Positions 17,411-27,700 of a DNA stretch of 64,000 bases are shown here, in pieces. The translations under genes and the position numbers were made by a program. The stretch's first letter is position 1. The number at the start of each line of letters is the position of its first letter. Below the pieces are notes generated by a model. That model saw nothing but the letters and a program-made list of their open reading frames with translations, ran no database searches and was not told the DNA's origin. This DNA is from Amantichitinum ursilacus (lineage in GTDB: Bacteria > Pseudomonadota > Gammaproteobacteria > Burkholderiales > Chitinibacteraceae), in contig NZ_LAQT01000010.1 in the NCBI RefSeq assembly GCF_001294205.1, positions 281,643-345,642 on the forward strand. Reading direction: 5' to 3'.

Positions 17411-17743
17411 CTAACAGATTTGCTGGGGAGCCGTACAATCACCATCGCGTAAGACGCGCGATTCAAAAAACTTCGGTTGTTGGCTGACTAATGCAGGTCC
17501 GTCTCGGAGCATGATGTGTCGCTCTTCGCAGAACAGTAAGCCCGCCTCGTCGGCTGCCGCCTGATATTCAGTTACCGCTGCTTGCATCTCTTCAATTGCG
17601 GACATGATTTCTTCGTCCACGCCAGACGAGGGACTTTGCTGCAGCAAAGTCCAGACTTTTGATGCCGCCTCTAAAAATTGTTCGGATGAGCGCACCAGAT
17701 TTTGTGTAAGAAATGAAAACTCGTACGGAGCCGGTCGATCCAT
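17411..17743 (-). CDS. Hypothetical helical protein
   Basis: 110 residues, mostly helical and acidic (SAIEEMQAAVTEYQAAADEA). AGGGGG lies 8 bp before the ATG. Its pattern loosely recalls the 85-residue protein at 24333-24590: MD start, LT, a tryptophan, then AAV-x-x-Y. The two may be one family. Function unknown. Confidence 0.6.
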   Translation of the reverse strand: MDRPAPYEFSFLTQNLVRSSEQFLEAASKVWTLLQQSPSSGVDEEIMSAIEEMQAAVTEYQAAADEAGLLFCEERHIMLRDGPALVSQQPKFFESRVLRDGDCTAPQQIC

Positions 17744-17896
17744 CCTGAGACCCCCTGTTACAGGAGAATAATTGTTTCAGATTTGCGGTTCGTTATCTGT
17801 AGGAAATATTCCATATTCCTTACCCTCTCGACGCCCACCGCGGCATGCTCGCAAGGTGGCTAAAAACCGATCCTGATTCGGCAGCACGCTTCGCAC

Positions 17897-18260
17897 CTAT
17901 GCAGCAAACCGCCGGCGTAGCCATGTGACGGGTGGATCGATCAGGGGGAGTTTTCCCCATAGTTCTGCCGCCGGATCCCAGTAATCCCGGTGGTCTGTGA
18001 CTTCACCATGAGGGTTAAATACAAAGCGTGAGGCGCCATGCACTACATAGGGCGCGCCTTTTAACGCAAATTCAAAATCCCGCGTCACAAAGGCCCGTTC
18101 TGCATCGGCGAGCACATCCCGGATCACAAAGCGCGGATTCGTGGCGGTTTCCAAACATATGCACGAAGATCTTCTGGATGGCATCGAGCCGGACCACGTC
18201 ATTAAACGGATCTTTGACGTGCGCGTTCGCGCTGTAATACAGCTTGCATTGCAGCAGCAT
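17897..18260 (-). pseudogene. NTF2/SnoaL-like protein, frameshifted
   Basis: The C-terminal half (VLADAERAFVTRDFEFAL and onward to WLRRRF) and, in another frame, the N-terminal half (SANAHVKDPFNDVV, IQKIFVHMF) together make one NTF2-like protein. One extra A near 18146-18152 splits it. In many proteobacteria such genes follow an SDR gene in a light- or oxidation-responsive operon, and an SDR fragment indeed lies upstream here. Confidence 0.7.
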
Positions 18261-18299
18261 TTGCTGATCCAGCCTGGCACACTAGGCCAGCAATCTTCG

Positions 18300-18546
18300 C
18301 AAAGCGGGGTTAGAAGCGGACGTGATGATTTATCCATGATCTGAGTGAGAGCGGCAAAGCGCCGCGGAAAACTGATTTCAAAGCGACCCTGCGCCAGACC
18401 CCGCAAAATCGAACTGGCCGCCTAGTCGGCGGGGACCATCGGAGGCATCCCCAACCGATTGCGCGCCGTGAACGGGGTTTTGACGAAGCCAGGATTGATT
18501 AACGTCACCGCGATGCCGTGTGGGCGCAGACCAACTAGCTGATGAG
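18300..18546 (-). pseudogene. C-terminal fragment of a short-chain dehydrogenase
   Basis: Reads LRPHGIAVTLINPGFVKTP, the region after the active site of SDR enzymes, then a TAG at 18422-18424 in place of a sense codon, and resumes in frame with SSILRGLAQGRFEISFPRRF. The N-terminal two thirds, including the NAD-binding loop and YxxxK site, are absent; the break is at about 18546, next to the RepB-like gene. Confidence 0.7.
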
Positions 18547-18551
18547 GCGTT

Positions 18552-18878
18552 ATGCGAAAAGACGAAATGGGACAAGACGCGAAAGAGTTAAAGCAAAAGG
18601 TACAACGGCAATACGTAAACGGTGAACGACCGTTGACCAATGCCGAGCGCGTGCGGCGTTACAAGCAGGCCAAGGCGGTAAGGGCGGCCACAGATCCGGC
18701 GCACTCACCGCCCATGATTCAGATGAATATCTGGATACGGCCCGAAAGCCGCGAAAAGCTTCGTGCAGTCGCGCGACACCACAGCATGTCAATGGGCAAG
18801 CTGGTTGAGGCTCTGGCGGAAACACTATTTGAAGAGATGGTACTTGAGAGGATAACGACGGGCCCTTTGAGTGAATGA
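18552..18878 (+). CDS. RepB/CopG-like small DNA-binding protein
   Basis: 108 residues. It has the pattern of replication-regulatory RepB/CopG-like proteins: basic TNAERVRRYKQAKA, then IQMNIWIRPESREKLRAVAR as a ribbon-helix-helix-like strand and helix, and LVEALAETLF. A paralog lies at 33942-34274. It begins exactly where the SDR fragment is broken. It may control copy number of a former plasmid module or act as a local repressor. Confidence 0.6.
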   Translation: MRKDEMGQDAKELKQKVQRQYVNGERPLTNAERVRRYKQAKAVRAATDPAHSPPMIQMNIWIRPESREKLRAVARHHSMSMGKLVEALAETLFEEMVLERITTGPLSE

Positions 18879-19018
18879 TACAAAGAGACTGAGACCTCGT
18901 TCGTCCGCTTATAGTCAGCACGGCCCTGCTGACCAGCAGTTGGCCTGGCAGGTTAACCCGGATTAAGCTACAGCCCGTAGACGTCAATGCATCTGGACTT
19001 CCAAATACCGGAGGCAAT

Positions 19019-19345
19019 ATGTTCGACTTTGAGGCATGGGGCCAAATGCACCTTGCATCTATGTTTCGCGGTTTTGACGTCCGTGCGGTCTTGAATACCG
19101 GTCGACTTGAGTTCAGCATCGCTAACCTTCGCAAGGGGCGTCCTAATAAGCGATCCAGAAGCTATGTAATTTCGATTGGCTTCTGGGCCGCACGTGTTTT
19201 AGAGGCAGGCAACGATGAACTTCGAGCCGCCATGGGAACTCGATTGGCTTCACTGGTTAAACACGAAGTAGGTAGCGACATCATTACCCCGAAAGCCCAA
19301 GACAGGCCCATCTTGCTGGAATATGAGTTAGAAGACCTGCGTTAG
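19019..19345 (+). CDS. Hypothetical protein
   Basis: 108 residues with an excellent ribosome site (GGAGG 5 bp before the ATG). Basic in the middle (LRKGRPNKRSRSY), no membrane segment, no recognised family. Confidence 0.6.
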   Translation: MFDFEAWGQMHLASMFRGFDVRAVLNTGRLEFSIANLRKGRPNKRSRSYVISIGFWAARVLEAGNDELRAAMGTRLASLVKHEVGSDIITPKAQDRPILLEYELEDLR

Positions 19346-19545
19346 CCGTGCCGTGCAGCTCAATCTTAGGGTCCAGAATTCGGTAATGTTGTGCAGCCCC
19401 TGGCGATGCAGATGCTACGTGGCACAGACGCATCCGCAAGTGCCTGTGCCACATCAAATGGACGGATCTCTGAGCTGGCAAAAGCGCACCACTTTGTTGA
19501 CCGACGGTTGTAACCGCTGTTTCAAACCCCGCCACCTGCTTACGC

Positions 19546-20288
19546 CTATGCCCTGATGCGCGTCTCAATGGGCGGCACCTCTGCCTCTGCCACTGCATCA
19601 CCGACCAGGATAATGCCGGGGCTGCCAAAGCCGGGAGCCCTACTGGTGCCAGCCAGCTTTGCCAGAGTAGAAACAAGACGTCGCTCCTGCGGGGTGCTGG
19701 CCCATTGCACAATGGCGGCAGGCGTGTGGGTGGGCAAGTGGCGCAACAGGGCGGCGGTGAGGCTGTCGATACGGCTCATGCCCATATAAATGACCAGCGT
19801 GGTGCCGGTGGCGGCCAAGGTGCCCCAGTCGGGCTCCGTGTGGTCTTGCGCGTGCGCGGTCACAAAGGTCACGCCTTGGCAATGTTGTCTATGCGTCAAA
19901 GACATACCCAGGCTTGCAGCTGCAGCGAGCCCGGACGATATGCCGTTCACCCTTCAACCTCCACCCCGGCCGCTTTAAGAAATGCCATCTCCTCCCCCGC
20001 GCGGCCAAACAGCAACACCTCGCCGCCTTTGGCACGCACCACGGTATGGCCCTGCAGCGCATAACGCTTCATCAAACGCTGGATAAAATCTTGCGGCGTC
20101 GATTTACAGCCGCCGCGCTTACCCACACGGATCACCCGTGCTTGCGGTGCAAGGCTAACGATGTCGGGATTAGCCAGGTCATCCAGCAACAAGATGTCCG
20201 CCATCGCCAACGCGGGGGCGGCCTTTAGCGTCAGCAAGTCCAGATCACCAGGCCCCGCGCCTAACAAGATCACTTTGCCCTGTTTCAT
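19546..20288 (-). pseudogene. Uroporphyrinogen-III C-methyltransferase, frameshifted
   Basis: The first 113 codons (MKQGKVILLGAGPGDLDLLT, then RAKGGEVLLFGRAGEE) are the SAM-binding N-terminal half of a CobA/NasF-type enzyme. At 19950 one base is missing and the protein ends. The second half continues in another frame (NGISSGLAAAA, then IYMGM and GDAV) to a stop at 19546-19548. The enzyme would make precorrin-2 for siroheme, a cofactor of assimilatory nitrite reductase. That fits the nasA piece next to it. Confidence 0.85.
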
Positions 20289-20307
20289 CAGGTTTCCTTT
20301 GTTCTGG

Positions 20308-20598
20308 TCAGACCAGCGCCACGCTGGCGCACATCCGTTTGATTTCTGGTACGCAAGAGCCGCACACCGTGCCGCAGCCCAGCTTGGCTTTCAGCGTATC
20401 CAGCCCGTCGCCTTGGGTAACGCGCGCGCGGATGGCCGATTCTTTAACCTGTTTGCAGTTGCACACCACACGATCTGGTACCGTACCGGCCAGGCTGTTG
20501 AACACTTTGATGCGTGGGCCTTGCCACGGCTGGGCGTCCACCAGTTGTTGCACCAAGGCGGCCGCGCCCGAGGTGTCCCCGGCCCACACGCACCTCAA
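20308..20598 (-). pseudogene. nasA: 3' fragment of assimilatory nitrate reductase
   Basis: Only the last ~95 residues remain: the bacterioferritin-associated-ferredoxin-like [2Fe-2S] domain with VCNCKQV and GCGTVCGSC cysteines, as found at the C-terminus of NasA-type nitrate reductases. The molybdenum-binding body is missing. Its broken edge, at about 20600, abuts the broken edge of a ClC channel gene on the other strand. Together with the methyltransferase it is the tail of a nitrate-assimilation operon. Confidence 0.8.
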
Positions 20599-21523
20599 AT
20601 TGCACTGGATGTGGTGGCCCGCGCTGGGCGGTTTGGTGGTGGGTGTTGGTGGGTACCTGCAACCGCGGGCGCTGGGCGTGGGCTATGACGTGATTGGCGA
20701 TCTCCTGAGCCATCGCCTCGCCATTGGCGTGGTGCTGGCCTTGCTGGCAGCCAAAATGGTGATGTGGATTGCGGCCTTGGGGTCCGGCACATCAGGCGGG
20801 GTACTGGCACCGTTGCTGATGCTGGGTGCGGGCCTGGGCTTGGTGCTGTCGCCGTGGTTGCCCGGGGGTTCGCCCGCTTTATGGGCTTTGGTCTGCATGG
20901 CTGGCGTGCTGGCCAGCGTGCTTGGGGCACCGGTCACCGCCATTGTATTTGCGCTGGGTTTGACCCACGCCGCCGACGCACTTTTGCCCCTGTTGTTGAC
21001 GGTTGCTTGCGCCTATGGGGTGTCGACCATCTGCCTGCGCCGGTCGATCATGACCGAGAAAATTGCCCGTCGCGGCCTGCATATCTATCGTGAATACAGT
21101 GTGGACCCGCTAGAAACACACCACGTGGCCGATCTGATGACCAAAGCAGTGATCAGCATCGACGCGGCAACGCCTTGCGCCATCGCGTACCGCCAGTAAT
21201 GTGCTCAACGAGGCGGCCATCGAAGCTATCCGGTGTTGCGGGGCACTGAGTTGGTGGGCATGCTGGACCGGGACACCCTGCGCGGTCATGAGCAAAGTCA
21301 CGAAGCATGTGGCAATATGTTTACGCCGGGAATGGTAGCGCACTGGCTGGGCGCAGAGGCTAAAGCCAGAACGGCCGCAGCCCAGATGATCGAACAGAAG
21401 GTGTCTGTCTTGCCAGTGCTAAACGCCGCTCACCAACTGATCGGGGTGATTACGCTGAGAGACGTGCTAGGCCCGCAACTAGCACAACACCGCGAAGAAA
21501 CGGCCCTCGAAAGGCGAATGTGA
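20599..21523 (+). pseudogene. 3' part of a ClC chloride channel/antiporter with CBS domains
   Basis: Starts mid-protein (WPALGGLVVGVGGYLQP, then the GSGTSGGVLAP filter motif) and continues through the last helices into a CBS domain (VADLMTKAVISI). The frame breaks at about 21200, and the second CBS part (ELVGMLDRDTL, then VLPVLNAAHQLIGVIT) is in another frame from 21233 on. The N-terminal half is absent. It cannot make a working channel. Confidence 0.8.
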
Positions 21524-21779
21524 CCTTATTCTTCTGCGGCACGCCGTACTTCTTTTCAGACCCGCCGACCTTGGGCATGGGGCGTAAGGGTAGCAGCAGA
21601 GAGAGTCACTAAGTGAGCGCTCCATTTCAGGGAATATCGCAGCTGCGTCCGCCCTGTCTATGACACGCCTGTCAGCGCAATAGTTGCGCAGATGGAGCGT
21701 TATCCGCTTTCCTCATGCTTTTTAGGTTGGCAAGAGTCCTGTCTCGCCAATAAGCTCATGCGCTTCAGCGGGTTCGACA

Positions 21780-22200
21780 AAGTACGCGCGGCGTGATGTC
21801 GTTCGTGACAATGGGAGATTGCGGAATGACTGTGGAGAAAGCCATAGAGGTACTGGAATACAGAGGCTGCCGCATCGCTGTCAGCCTGCATGAGACGGAT
21901 AAGGGTGGGTTTCGGACGGCGATTACAGTCAGCCGCAAACATCCGGGTGGATCCGGGGGAGCAACACGCGTAATCAGTTGTCCCGGCGAGCTGACCAAGG
22001 GCGGGGTTGCGCTTGCAAGAGCGCATGCGGTCGCCGTGGCATGGATCGATGAAAATTGGGCATGAGCGAAATACCTCAACCAGATTTCTGGCGATCTAGC
22101 GCGTTCAGGTCAGTGACCGCGCCGACTATCATAAATTATGAAAAAGCCTGCTATAAAGCCCGCCCCCGCGCTACCCCAAGATAACCGCAGCCACCATTTC
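21780..22200 (-). repeat. Inverted duplication, copy B
   Basis: Reverse-complement counterpart of about 6164-6572. It contains the intact 79-residue unknown gene on the plus strand and, at 22080-22200, the reverse of the tail of the membrane-protein gene, of which only the end is present. Confidence 0.75.
21826..22065 (+). CDS. Hypothetical protein, 79 residues
   Basis: Opens MTVEKAIEVLEYRGCRIAV, followed by a glycine-rich middle and a helical end (GGVALARAHAVAVAWIDENW). The ATG at 21826 has GGGAGA 7 bp upstream; an earlier in-frame ATG at 21793 is possible. The decayed sister copy lies at 6293-6570. Function unknown. The intact frame despite divergence from the sister copy suggests it has been under selection. 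Confidence 0.5.
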   Translation: MTVEKAIEVLEYRGCRIAVSLHETDKGGFRTAITVSRKHPGGSGGATRVISCPGELTKGGVALARAHAVAVAWIDENWA

Positions 22201-22239
22201 GAATGTTTTCAATTCCGGGTGGGTGCTATGAAGAACATT

Positions 22240-22420
22240 CGCACAGGCGAAAGAGGAACGCATTGTTCAGCGAAACCAACTGATCATTACCCGCGTTACC
22301 CGTTACTACCGCGTTTTTGCCGCCACTTAGCGTGACATTACCTGAGCCGACCCCTGTTAACGAGAGCCCGTTAACAGAGTAGCTGACCGACGACTGGATT
22401 AACGGAGCGACGTAGCCCTA
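22240..22420 (-). pseudogene. Fragment of a calcium-binding/RTX-like surface protein
   Basis: One minus-strand frame reads SYSVNGLSLTGVGSG, NVTLSGG, then NAVVTGNAGNDQLVSL, which resembles the G/N/D-rich repeats of large exported adhesins. Only about 60 codons remain, without start. Confidence 0.4.
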
Positions 22421-22428
22421 CTGATACG

Positions 22429-22809
22429 GGCCTTCCTGCCCCCAACCTGATCGTCCGTAACCGCCAAAGCGGCCACAGCCATCTCTACTACGCGATTCCC
22501 CCTGTTTGTACGACTCCCGCTGCCCGCAGCAAGCCCATCGCGTACATGAATGCCATCTACGAGGCTTTCGCTGCCCGCCTCAAAGCAGACTCCGCCTTTC
22601 ACAGTGGCCCCATGGTCAAAACGCTTGGCCATCCTTGGTGGCGAACTCACGAGCTACACGCCCATATTTACGAGCTTTGGGGGTTGGCGGACTACGTGGA
22701 CTTGGATTGGTCCAGCTCGTGGGGGAAGAGGCCTCACGTCGAGAAGGTAAGCCACTCGCGGCATTGCATCCTCTTCGAGCAACTGCAGCACTACATTTGC
22801 TGCATTTGA
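22429..22809 (+). pseudogene. Fragment of a plasmid replicase (RepA/Replicase family)
   Basis: The frame reads LPAPNLIVRNRQSGHSHLYY, then PPVCTTPAARSKP, YMNAIYEAFAARL and a late HCILFEQLQHY. This matches the pattern of the primase-like Replicase family that starts plasmid replication. The N-terminal part is missing and the C-terminal end is lost after 22809. It indicates that a plasmid or plasmid-borne segment was once part of this cargo. Confidence 0.6.
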
Positions 22810-22964
22810 CGCACGCCGATATCGGCTCGCAGAACGCATAATTTGCACGCGCCTAGCTGGCTCGCGCCGGGTTTCCTTGGCGGTAGAAGATTAGTCGACC
22901 GACATGCGTGTCGCGTACACTATTTTCCGCGAACAGGTACCGTGCTGGTTAAAAGCTGAATCGG

Positions 22965-23216
22965 ATGAAGAACGATACGAATTTCGAGCGCGAGCGCCAG
23001 CTGGGACAACCACTGGGCCTATGGGCGCGCGCTTTAAAGAGTGATTTGCTCATCCCCGAGAATTTTTTGAACGTGCGAAGCCATCCGGATAAGAAACTGC
23101 CCGAGCGGTCTGAACAGACGCTCCCAAAGGGGCATTGGCGACGGGCTGTCCATGCTTGCCGGGGCAGTGTCGAGATTTCAGTATGCAATGGTTGCCGTAG
23201 CTGGAATCGAATATGA
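22965..23216 (+). CDS. Hypothetical protein
   Basis: 83 codons, basic, no recognised family. The stop overlaps the start of the next gene as ATGA, which favours a real pair. The last third is cysteine-rich, could be a degraded end, and has no similarity I know. Confidence 0.4.
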   Translation: MKNDTNFERERQLGQPLGLWARALKSDLLIPENFLNVRSHPDKKLPERSEQTLPKGHWRRAVHACRGSVEISVCNGCRSWNRI

Positions 23217-23446
23217 AACCAATCATTACTTATGTCGTCCAATATCGTTCGGAGACCGAAGCAAAGGCAGCGGCTCAAAAACACATTGATAATGGAGAGG
23301 AGCCGCAAGTTATTGTCAGTTTTCCGGATCCTGACGCGAACAATGACCGCCCCGGACTAAGATTGGAGCAGGTGTGGGATTATCCAACCGCGACGTGGGT
23401 TTCTAAGGGACGGGAAAGAGCCACCTATGAAGCTCTCGGCGTATGA
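23213..23446 (+). CDS. Hypothetical protein
   Basis: 77 residues, beginning MKPIITYVVQYRSETEAKAA and ending in a tryptophan-containing, charged segment. Translationally coupled to the frame before it. Family unknown. Confidence 0.5.
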   Translation: MKPIITYVVQYRSETEAKAAAQKHIDNGEEPQVIVSFPDPDANNDRPGLRLEQVWDYPTATWVSKGRERATYEALGV

Positions 23447-23522
23447 GCTCAGGCGCTGTTTATAAAGGTTGATTATCTCTGCTACAAGGAGGTTTGTTGG
23501 CTGCCTGCTGGCTAAAATAAAG

Positions 23523-23987
23523 TCAGTAGGGCGGTAGCCCCGCTTCTTCGAGAAAGCGCTTATAGTCATTTACCGAAGGTGGTTCCTTGTTCGCACTTGT
23601 GGCCTTCGCGCGAGCTAGCTCCCCCAAGAGACAAATCCGTATTGCCACTCCGTCAGCGACAGTCAACCCAGTCGCGGACCACAGAGACACGGTTTTCCAT
23701 TGACTGTTCAAGTCGTCAAACTCTTCGAGGACTCCCGATGCTTTCCGGCAGTCTGCAAAACTGACCCGGTTCCGAGCAAACGAAACTAGTCCTGCTTGGT
23801 GCCAGCCCGTGAGTAAAGAGTCGTATTCTCCAAAAGTCGCGGTCTCTATATACCCCATTACGACAACGTCCCTTGCGAAAGCGATTGGGACAGGCTCCGC
23901 ATATACGTCCTTACTGGCGAATAAGGACGCGAGGAGAAAGGTCGATGCTTCCAAGAGCCTGTGGTTCCCGAAGTTTACAAAAAACAT
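23523..23987 (-). CDS. Hypothetical, possibly exported protein
   Basis: 154 residues. The N-terminus (about residues 10-31, ending VYAEP) could be a signal peptide with cleavage after AYA-like residues, although the positive charge at the start is weak. GAGG stands 7 bp before the ATG. The rest is soluble and has no recognised fold; the C-terminus is proline-rich. Confidence 0.55.
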   Translation of the reverse strand: MFFVNFGNHRLLEASTFLLASLFASKDVYAEPVPIAFARDVVVMGYIETATFGEYDSLLTGWHQAGLVSFARNRVSFADCRKASGVLEEFDDLNSQWKTVSLWSATGLTVADGVAIRICLLGELARAKATSANKEPPSVNDYKRFLEEAGLPPY

Positions 23988-24126
23988 TCGATTGCCTCTT
24001 CTATGGCAGCATCTGTATTTAGCGTTTGCATGATTTTATGTTTAAACGGATTTAAAACTAAAATTCTGGCAAATTTATCCAGGATCGCCGATGCCGATCA
24101 TACCTCTGGCGATGTAGGGACGCGTT

Positions 24127-24336
24127 ATGACACGGACTAACATGAAGGCTGCTGAGGAAGCACACCTAGAATACCTCGCCGCAGCTGAGGCCTATGGGCG
24201 GGCACTCAAAAATCCTGAAGTTTCGCCACAAGAGTGTGAACGGTTGTTGATTGTTCACGAGGCGGCACGAATGCGATGGGCACAGCTTTTGGCCGCTGAC
24301 TCGCTCAATGGTGCAGGCCCAAATGGACCCACTTAA
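24127..24336 (+). CDS. Hypothetical helical protein
   Basis: 69 residues, Ala/Glu-rich and probably one long helical hairpin (EAHLEYLAAAEAYGRAL). AGGGA precedes the ATG. It overlaps the convergent gene 24333-24590 by 4 bp. Confidence 0.5.
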   Translation: MTRTNMKAAEEAHLEYLAAAEAYGRALKNPEVSPQECERLLIVHEAARMRWAQLLAADSLNGAGPNGPT

Positions 24337-24590
24337 AGGATTTCATCGCGGCGCCCGTTCTTCTCGGTGCTTTTGGATTCATCCGCCGAGGCCAGAGAGA
24401 GTAGCCTGGCGAGATGCGCATAGGCCACCACAGCCGCCTTGAGGTCTAGCGCAGCGTTAGCCACCGAATGTCCTGTGCCGGCGGAACGCAGTGCCAAACA
24501 AAGACGAGCCGAGCAGCGTTCCCAGCTTGCCAACGCTTCACTCGTTAATGCCACGAGGGTTATTTGTTCAGCTCTATATCCCGGATCCAT
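24333..24590 (-). CDS. Hypothetical protein
   Basis: 85 residues, helical, with a good GAGGA ribosome site close before the ATG. Its layout (MD start, LT, single W, AAVVAY) resembles the protein at 17411-17743. Divergent from the histidine kinase gene with about 150 bp between them. Confidence 0.5.
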   Translation of the reverse strand: MDPGYRAEQITLVALTSEALASWERCSARLCLALRSAGTGHSVANAALDLKAAVVAYAHLARLLSLASADESKSTEKNGRRDEIL

Positions 24591-24740
24591 ACTTCCTCTG
24601 AATCTCAGGTCCTAGTTTGATCGTCTTGGCGATTAAGCTCCAAAATGTTGCCGCAGTCAAGAATGCGTCCTATCGTCGCTAATGCGACGAGTCTCTATTG
24701 CCGGACTATGCTGAACCGATTGCATGGAGAATCCCTGACA

Positions 24741-27700
24741 ATGCTGTCCAAGAGCCACATTATTCTTGCCGCTATCCTTTTTGCGACGCTGGCCATTGCG
24801 AGTATGGGGTTAAGCCGCTACATCTATTTGCAGAACCAGCAACGAATACGACAGGATCTGGAGGAGGTGGCCCTCGACACGTCAAATGCAATCCAAGAGC
24901 GGCTACTGAAGTATGAGGACGGTCTGCGAAGCGCACGGGGCGCAATACTTGCAATCGGAAGTGGAGAGATTAGTCGTTCCGCTTTCAGTCATTTCAGCCA
25001 ATCTCTCGACATGACCCGCGCCTTTCCGGATTCGGAGGGGATTGGATACGCGGAACGTTTTTCAACATCAGGGTTTGCTTCACTTCAGGAGCGAATGCGA
25101 CTCGACGGCATTACGCCTTTTACGATAAAGGAACTGGGTCCAAGCTCCCCCCCACATTATGTCGTTTTATTTGTGCAACCGGAAAGGGAGAACGCGGCTG
25201 CTATAGGCGTTGATCTCGCTTCGGAAGTGGAGCGCCGTATTGCTGCAGAGGTGGCAATGCGCACGGGCAATGCCACTATGACAGGCCCCCTTAGCCTGGT
25301 ACAAAAGCAACGTGACAAGGGTCAATCATTCCTGCTTTTGCTCCCTGTCTATCGAACCGTCTCTGGCATCACCCCCTCCACATTGAAGGAGAGAGAAGAA
25401 CAGCTGACCGGCTGGACTTTCGCGGCGTTGTCTAGGGGGCCATTGCTTTCAGGAGTGGGACATAACCTTGCAGATTTGCGGATGGTTATCCAGGACGCGA
25501 CGGAGACCCCTAAATCTCTTCCGTTCTTTGATAACCGGGCGGCCGGTGAATTGTTGCCACTCCACTGCTGGGTGGAGAGGTCTTTCTATGGGCGCCACTG
25601 GCGAATCGGACTTTTTGCAACCCCCGAGTTTGCGGCGCGCCTTCATCTTCCAGATCCGGAGCTGGTCTTACTAGGCGGTCTTGGCCTGTCCGTTTTACTG
25701 TCAGCGTTAGTACTTAGTCTCTCAATAGGCCTAGCCCGCCGTCATCTCTTGGCGGTTGAGCGCGCGCGAATGTCGGCCATTATTGAAGATTCGGAAGACG
25801 GAATTATTGCCAAGACTCTTGGCGGTGTCGTTCTCAGCTGGAACCGTGGCGCTACCCAAATTTTTGGATACCTGGCAGAAGAAGCTATCGGAAAACCACT
25901 CACCGAACTAATTATTCCCCCGGACCTTTGGCACGAAGAGGCGGAAGTGCTGGCGCGAGTGACACGCGGGGAACATGTCCCCCACTTCGATACCCGTCGC
26001 TATCGCAAGGACGGCGAGATGATCGATGTTTCCGTGACGGTTTCCCCTATACGCAATGAAGGCGGGGCGATAGTCGGCGCATCTAAAACCGTACGCGATA
26101 TTACGGCACAGAAGTCGGCCGAATCCCAGATTCGACGATTCAATACACGACTGGAAGCCGAGGTCGAGCAACGTACGGCAGAGTTGGAAAGCACGCAGCG
26201 AGCGTGGCGCACGGTACTTGATGCTGTTCCATCAATGATCGGGTACTGGGATGCACACCTGGTCAATCGCGTGGCCAATCGTGCATACCATGAATGGTAT
26301 GGAATGCCCGACGGATATATGGAAGGGCGAGCCCTGCCTGATATCCTCGGTCCTGCGCGCTTCGAACAGTACCGGCCAAGGATTGAAGCGGCGCTCTGCG
26401 GCAACCTCCAGTCGTTCGAGCTGGACGTTTTTCATGATAGCAAGGGCGTTCGCCGGCTGCTGGTTCAGTATCTTCCGGACACCCTCGACGGCAGTACCGT
26501 TGGTTTCTACGTGTTGGCTACTGACGTTTCCGAACTGGCTGATAACCGGAACCGCCTCGCTGCAGCGCTTGCCGAACGGCAATTGCTGCTGGAAACGATT
26601 AATACTCACTTGTTGTACCTGGTCACTGATTCAAAGGGAAATATCACCGAGGTAAATGAAAAGTTTTGCGAAGCCACTGGCTACGCCAGCCAAGAGCTGT
26701 TGGGCGTTAACTTTCGTGCATTGCCGTGGAGCGATGAATCCCGCGGACGCTGGCGAACCATTATCGGTGAGCTCCTCGGGAGACGCGTGTGGCGGGGGGA
26801 AATTAGCGCTTTCAGCAGAAAGGGGGGAAAGATCTGGATTGAGACTGTTATCGCTGCAGATGCAGGACAGGGCGGTGGGGACCAGCAATATGTGGCTGTA
26901 GGCGTCGACGTGACTAAAGCGCACGAAGCCAGCCGCGAAGCATCGCGGCTTGGCGTTATGCTGCAGAATGTCCTGCGAGCTGCTTCAGGCATATCAATTA
27001 TTGCGACCGACCGTGACGGCGTAATCCAGATGTTTAACGAAGGAGCTTGCCGGCTGTTGGGGTGCGCCGCCGAGGATGTTCTGGGTAGGCGTAGCATCGC
27101 GTCATTTCATGCTGCTGGCGAGCTGGAGCATCATGCTTTGGAAATTGAGGCCTCAGAAGGCATCTCTCTGACCGAATTTGAATGTCTCATACATGGCGTC
27201 GACACAAAAGGCAGCCAGACCCATGACTGGACCTACGTTGACGCAAGCGGAGGCCAAGTGCCAGTCTCCGTGACGATGAGTTCTATTGTCGACTCCGAGA
27301 GCGGCAGCATACAGGGCTACCTTGCAGTAGGCGTTGATATAAGAGCTCAGCGAGCGTTCGAGCGAAAACTGATACAGGCTCGAAATGCCGCAGAAGAAGC
27401 AAGCGTCGCAAAAAGCAGATTTATGGCAAACATGAGCCACGAAATACGCACGCCTCTGAACGCAGTCATTGGCTTGCTACAGCTATTAATGCAAGCCGTC
27501 GTCGACGAACGACAGCGCGACCACGTCGTAAAGGCACATGGCGCGGCGCTCTCCCTTCTGGAATTGCTAAACGATATTCTGGACTTTGCAAAGATTGAAG
27601 CAGGAAAGCTTGAACTCGACCTTGGAAGCTTCGAGGTCGAGCAATTATTCCGTGAGCTCGGTACCATCCTTTCCGGCAATCAGGGCAGCAAGCCGGTGGA

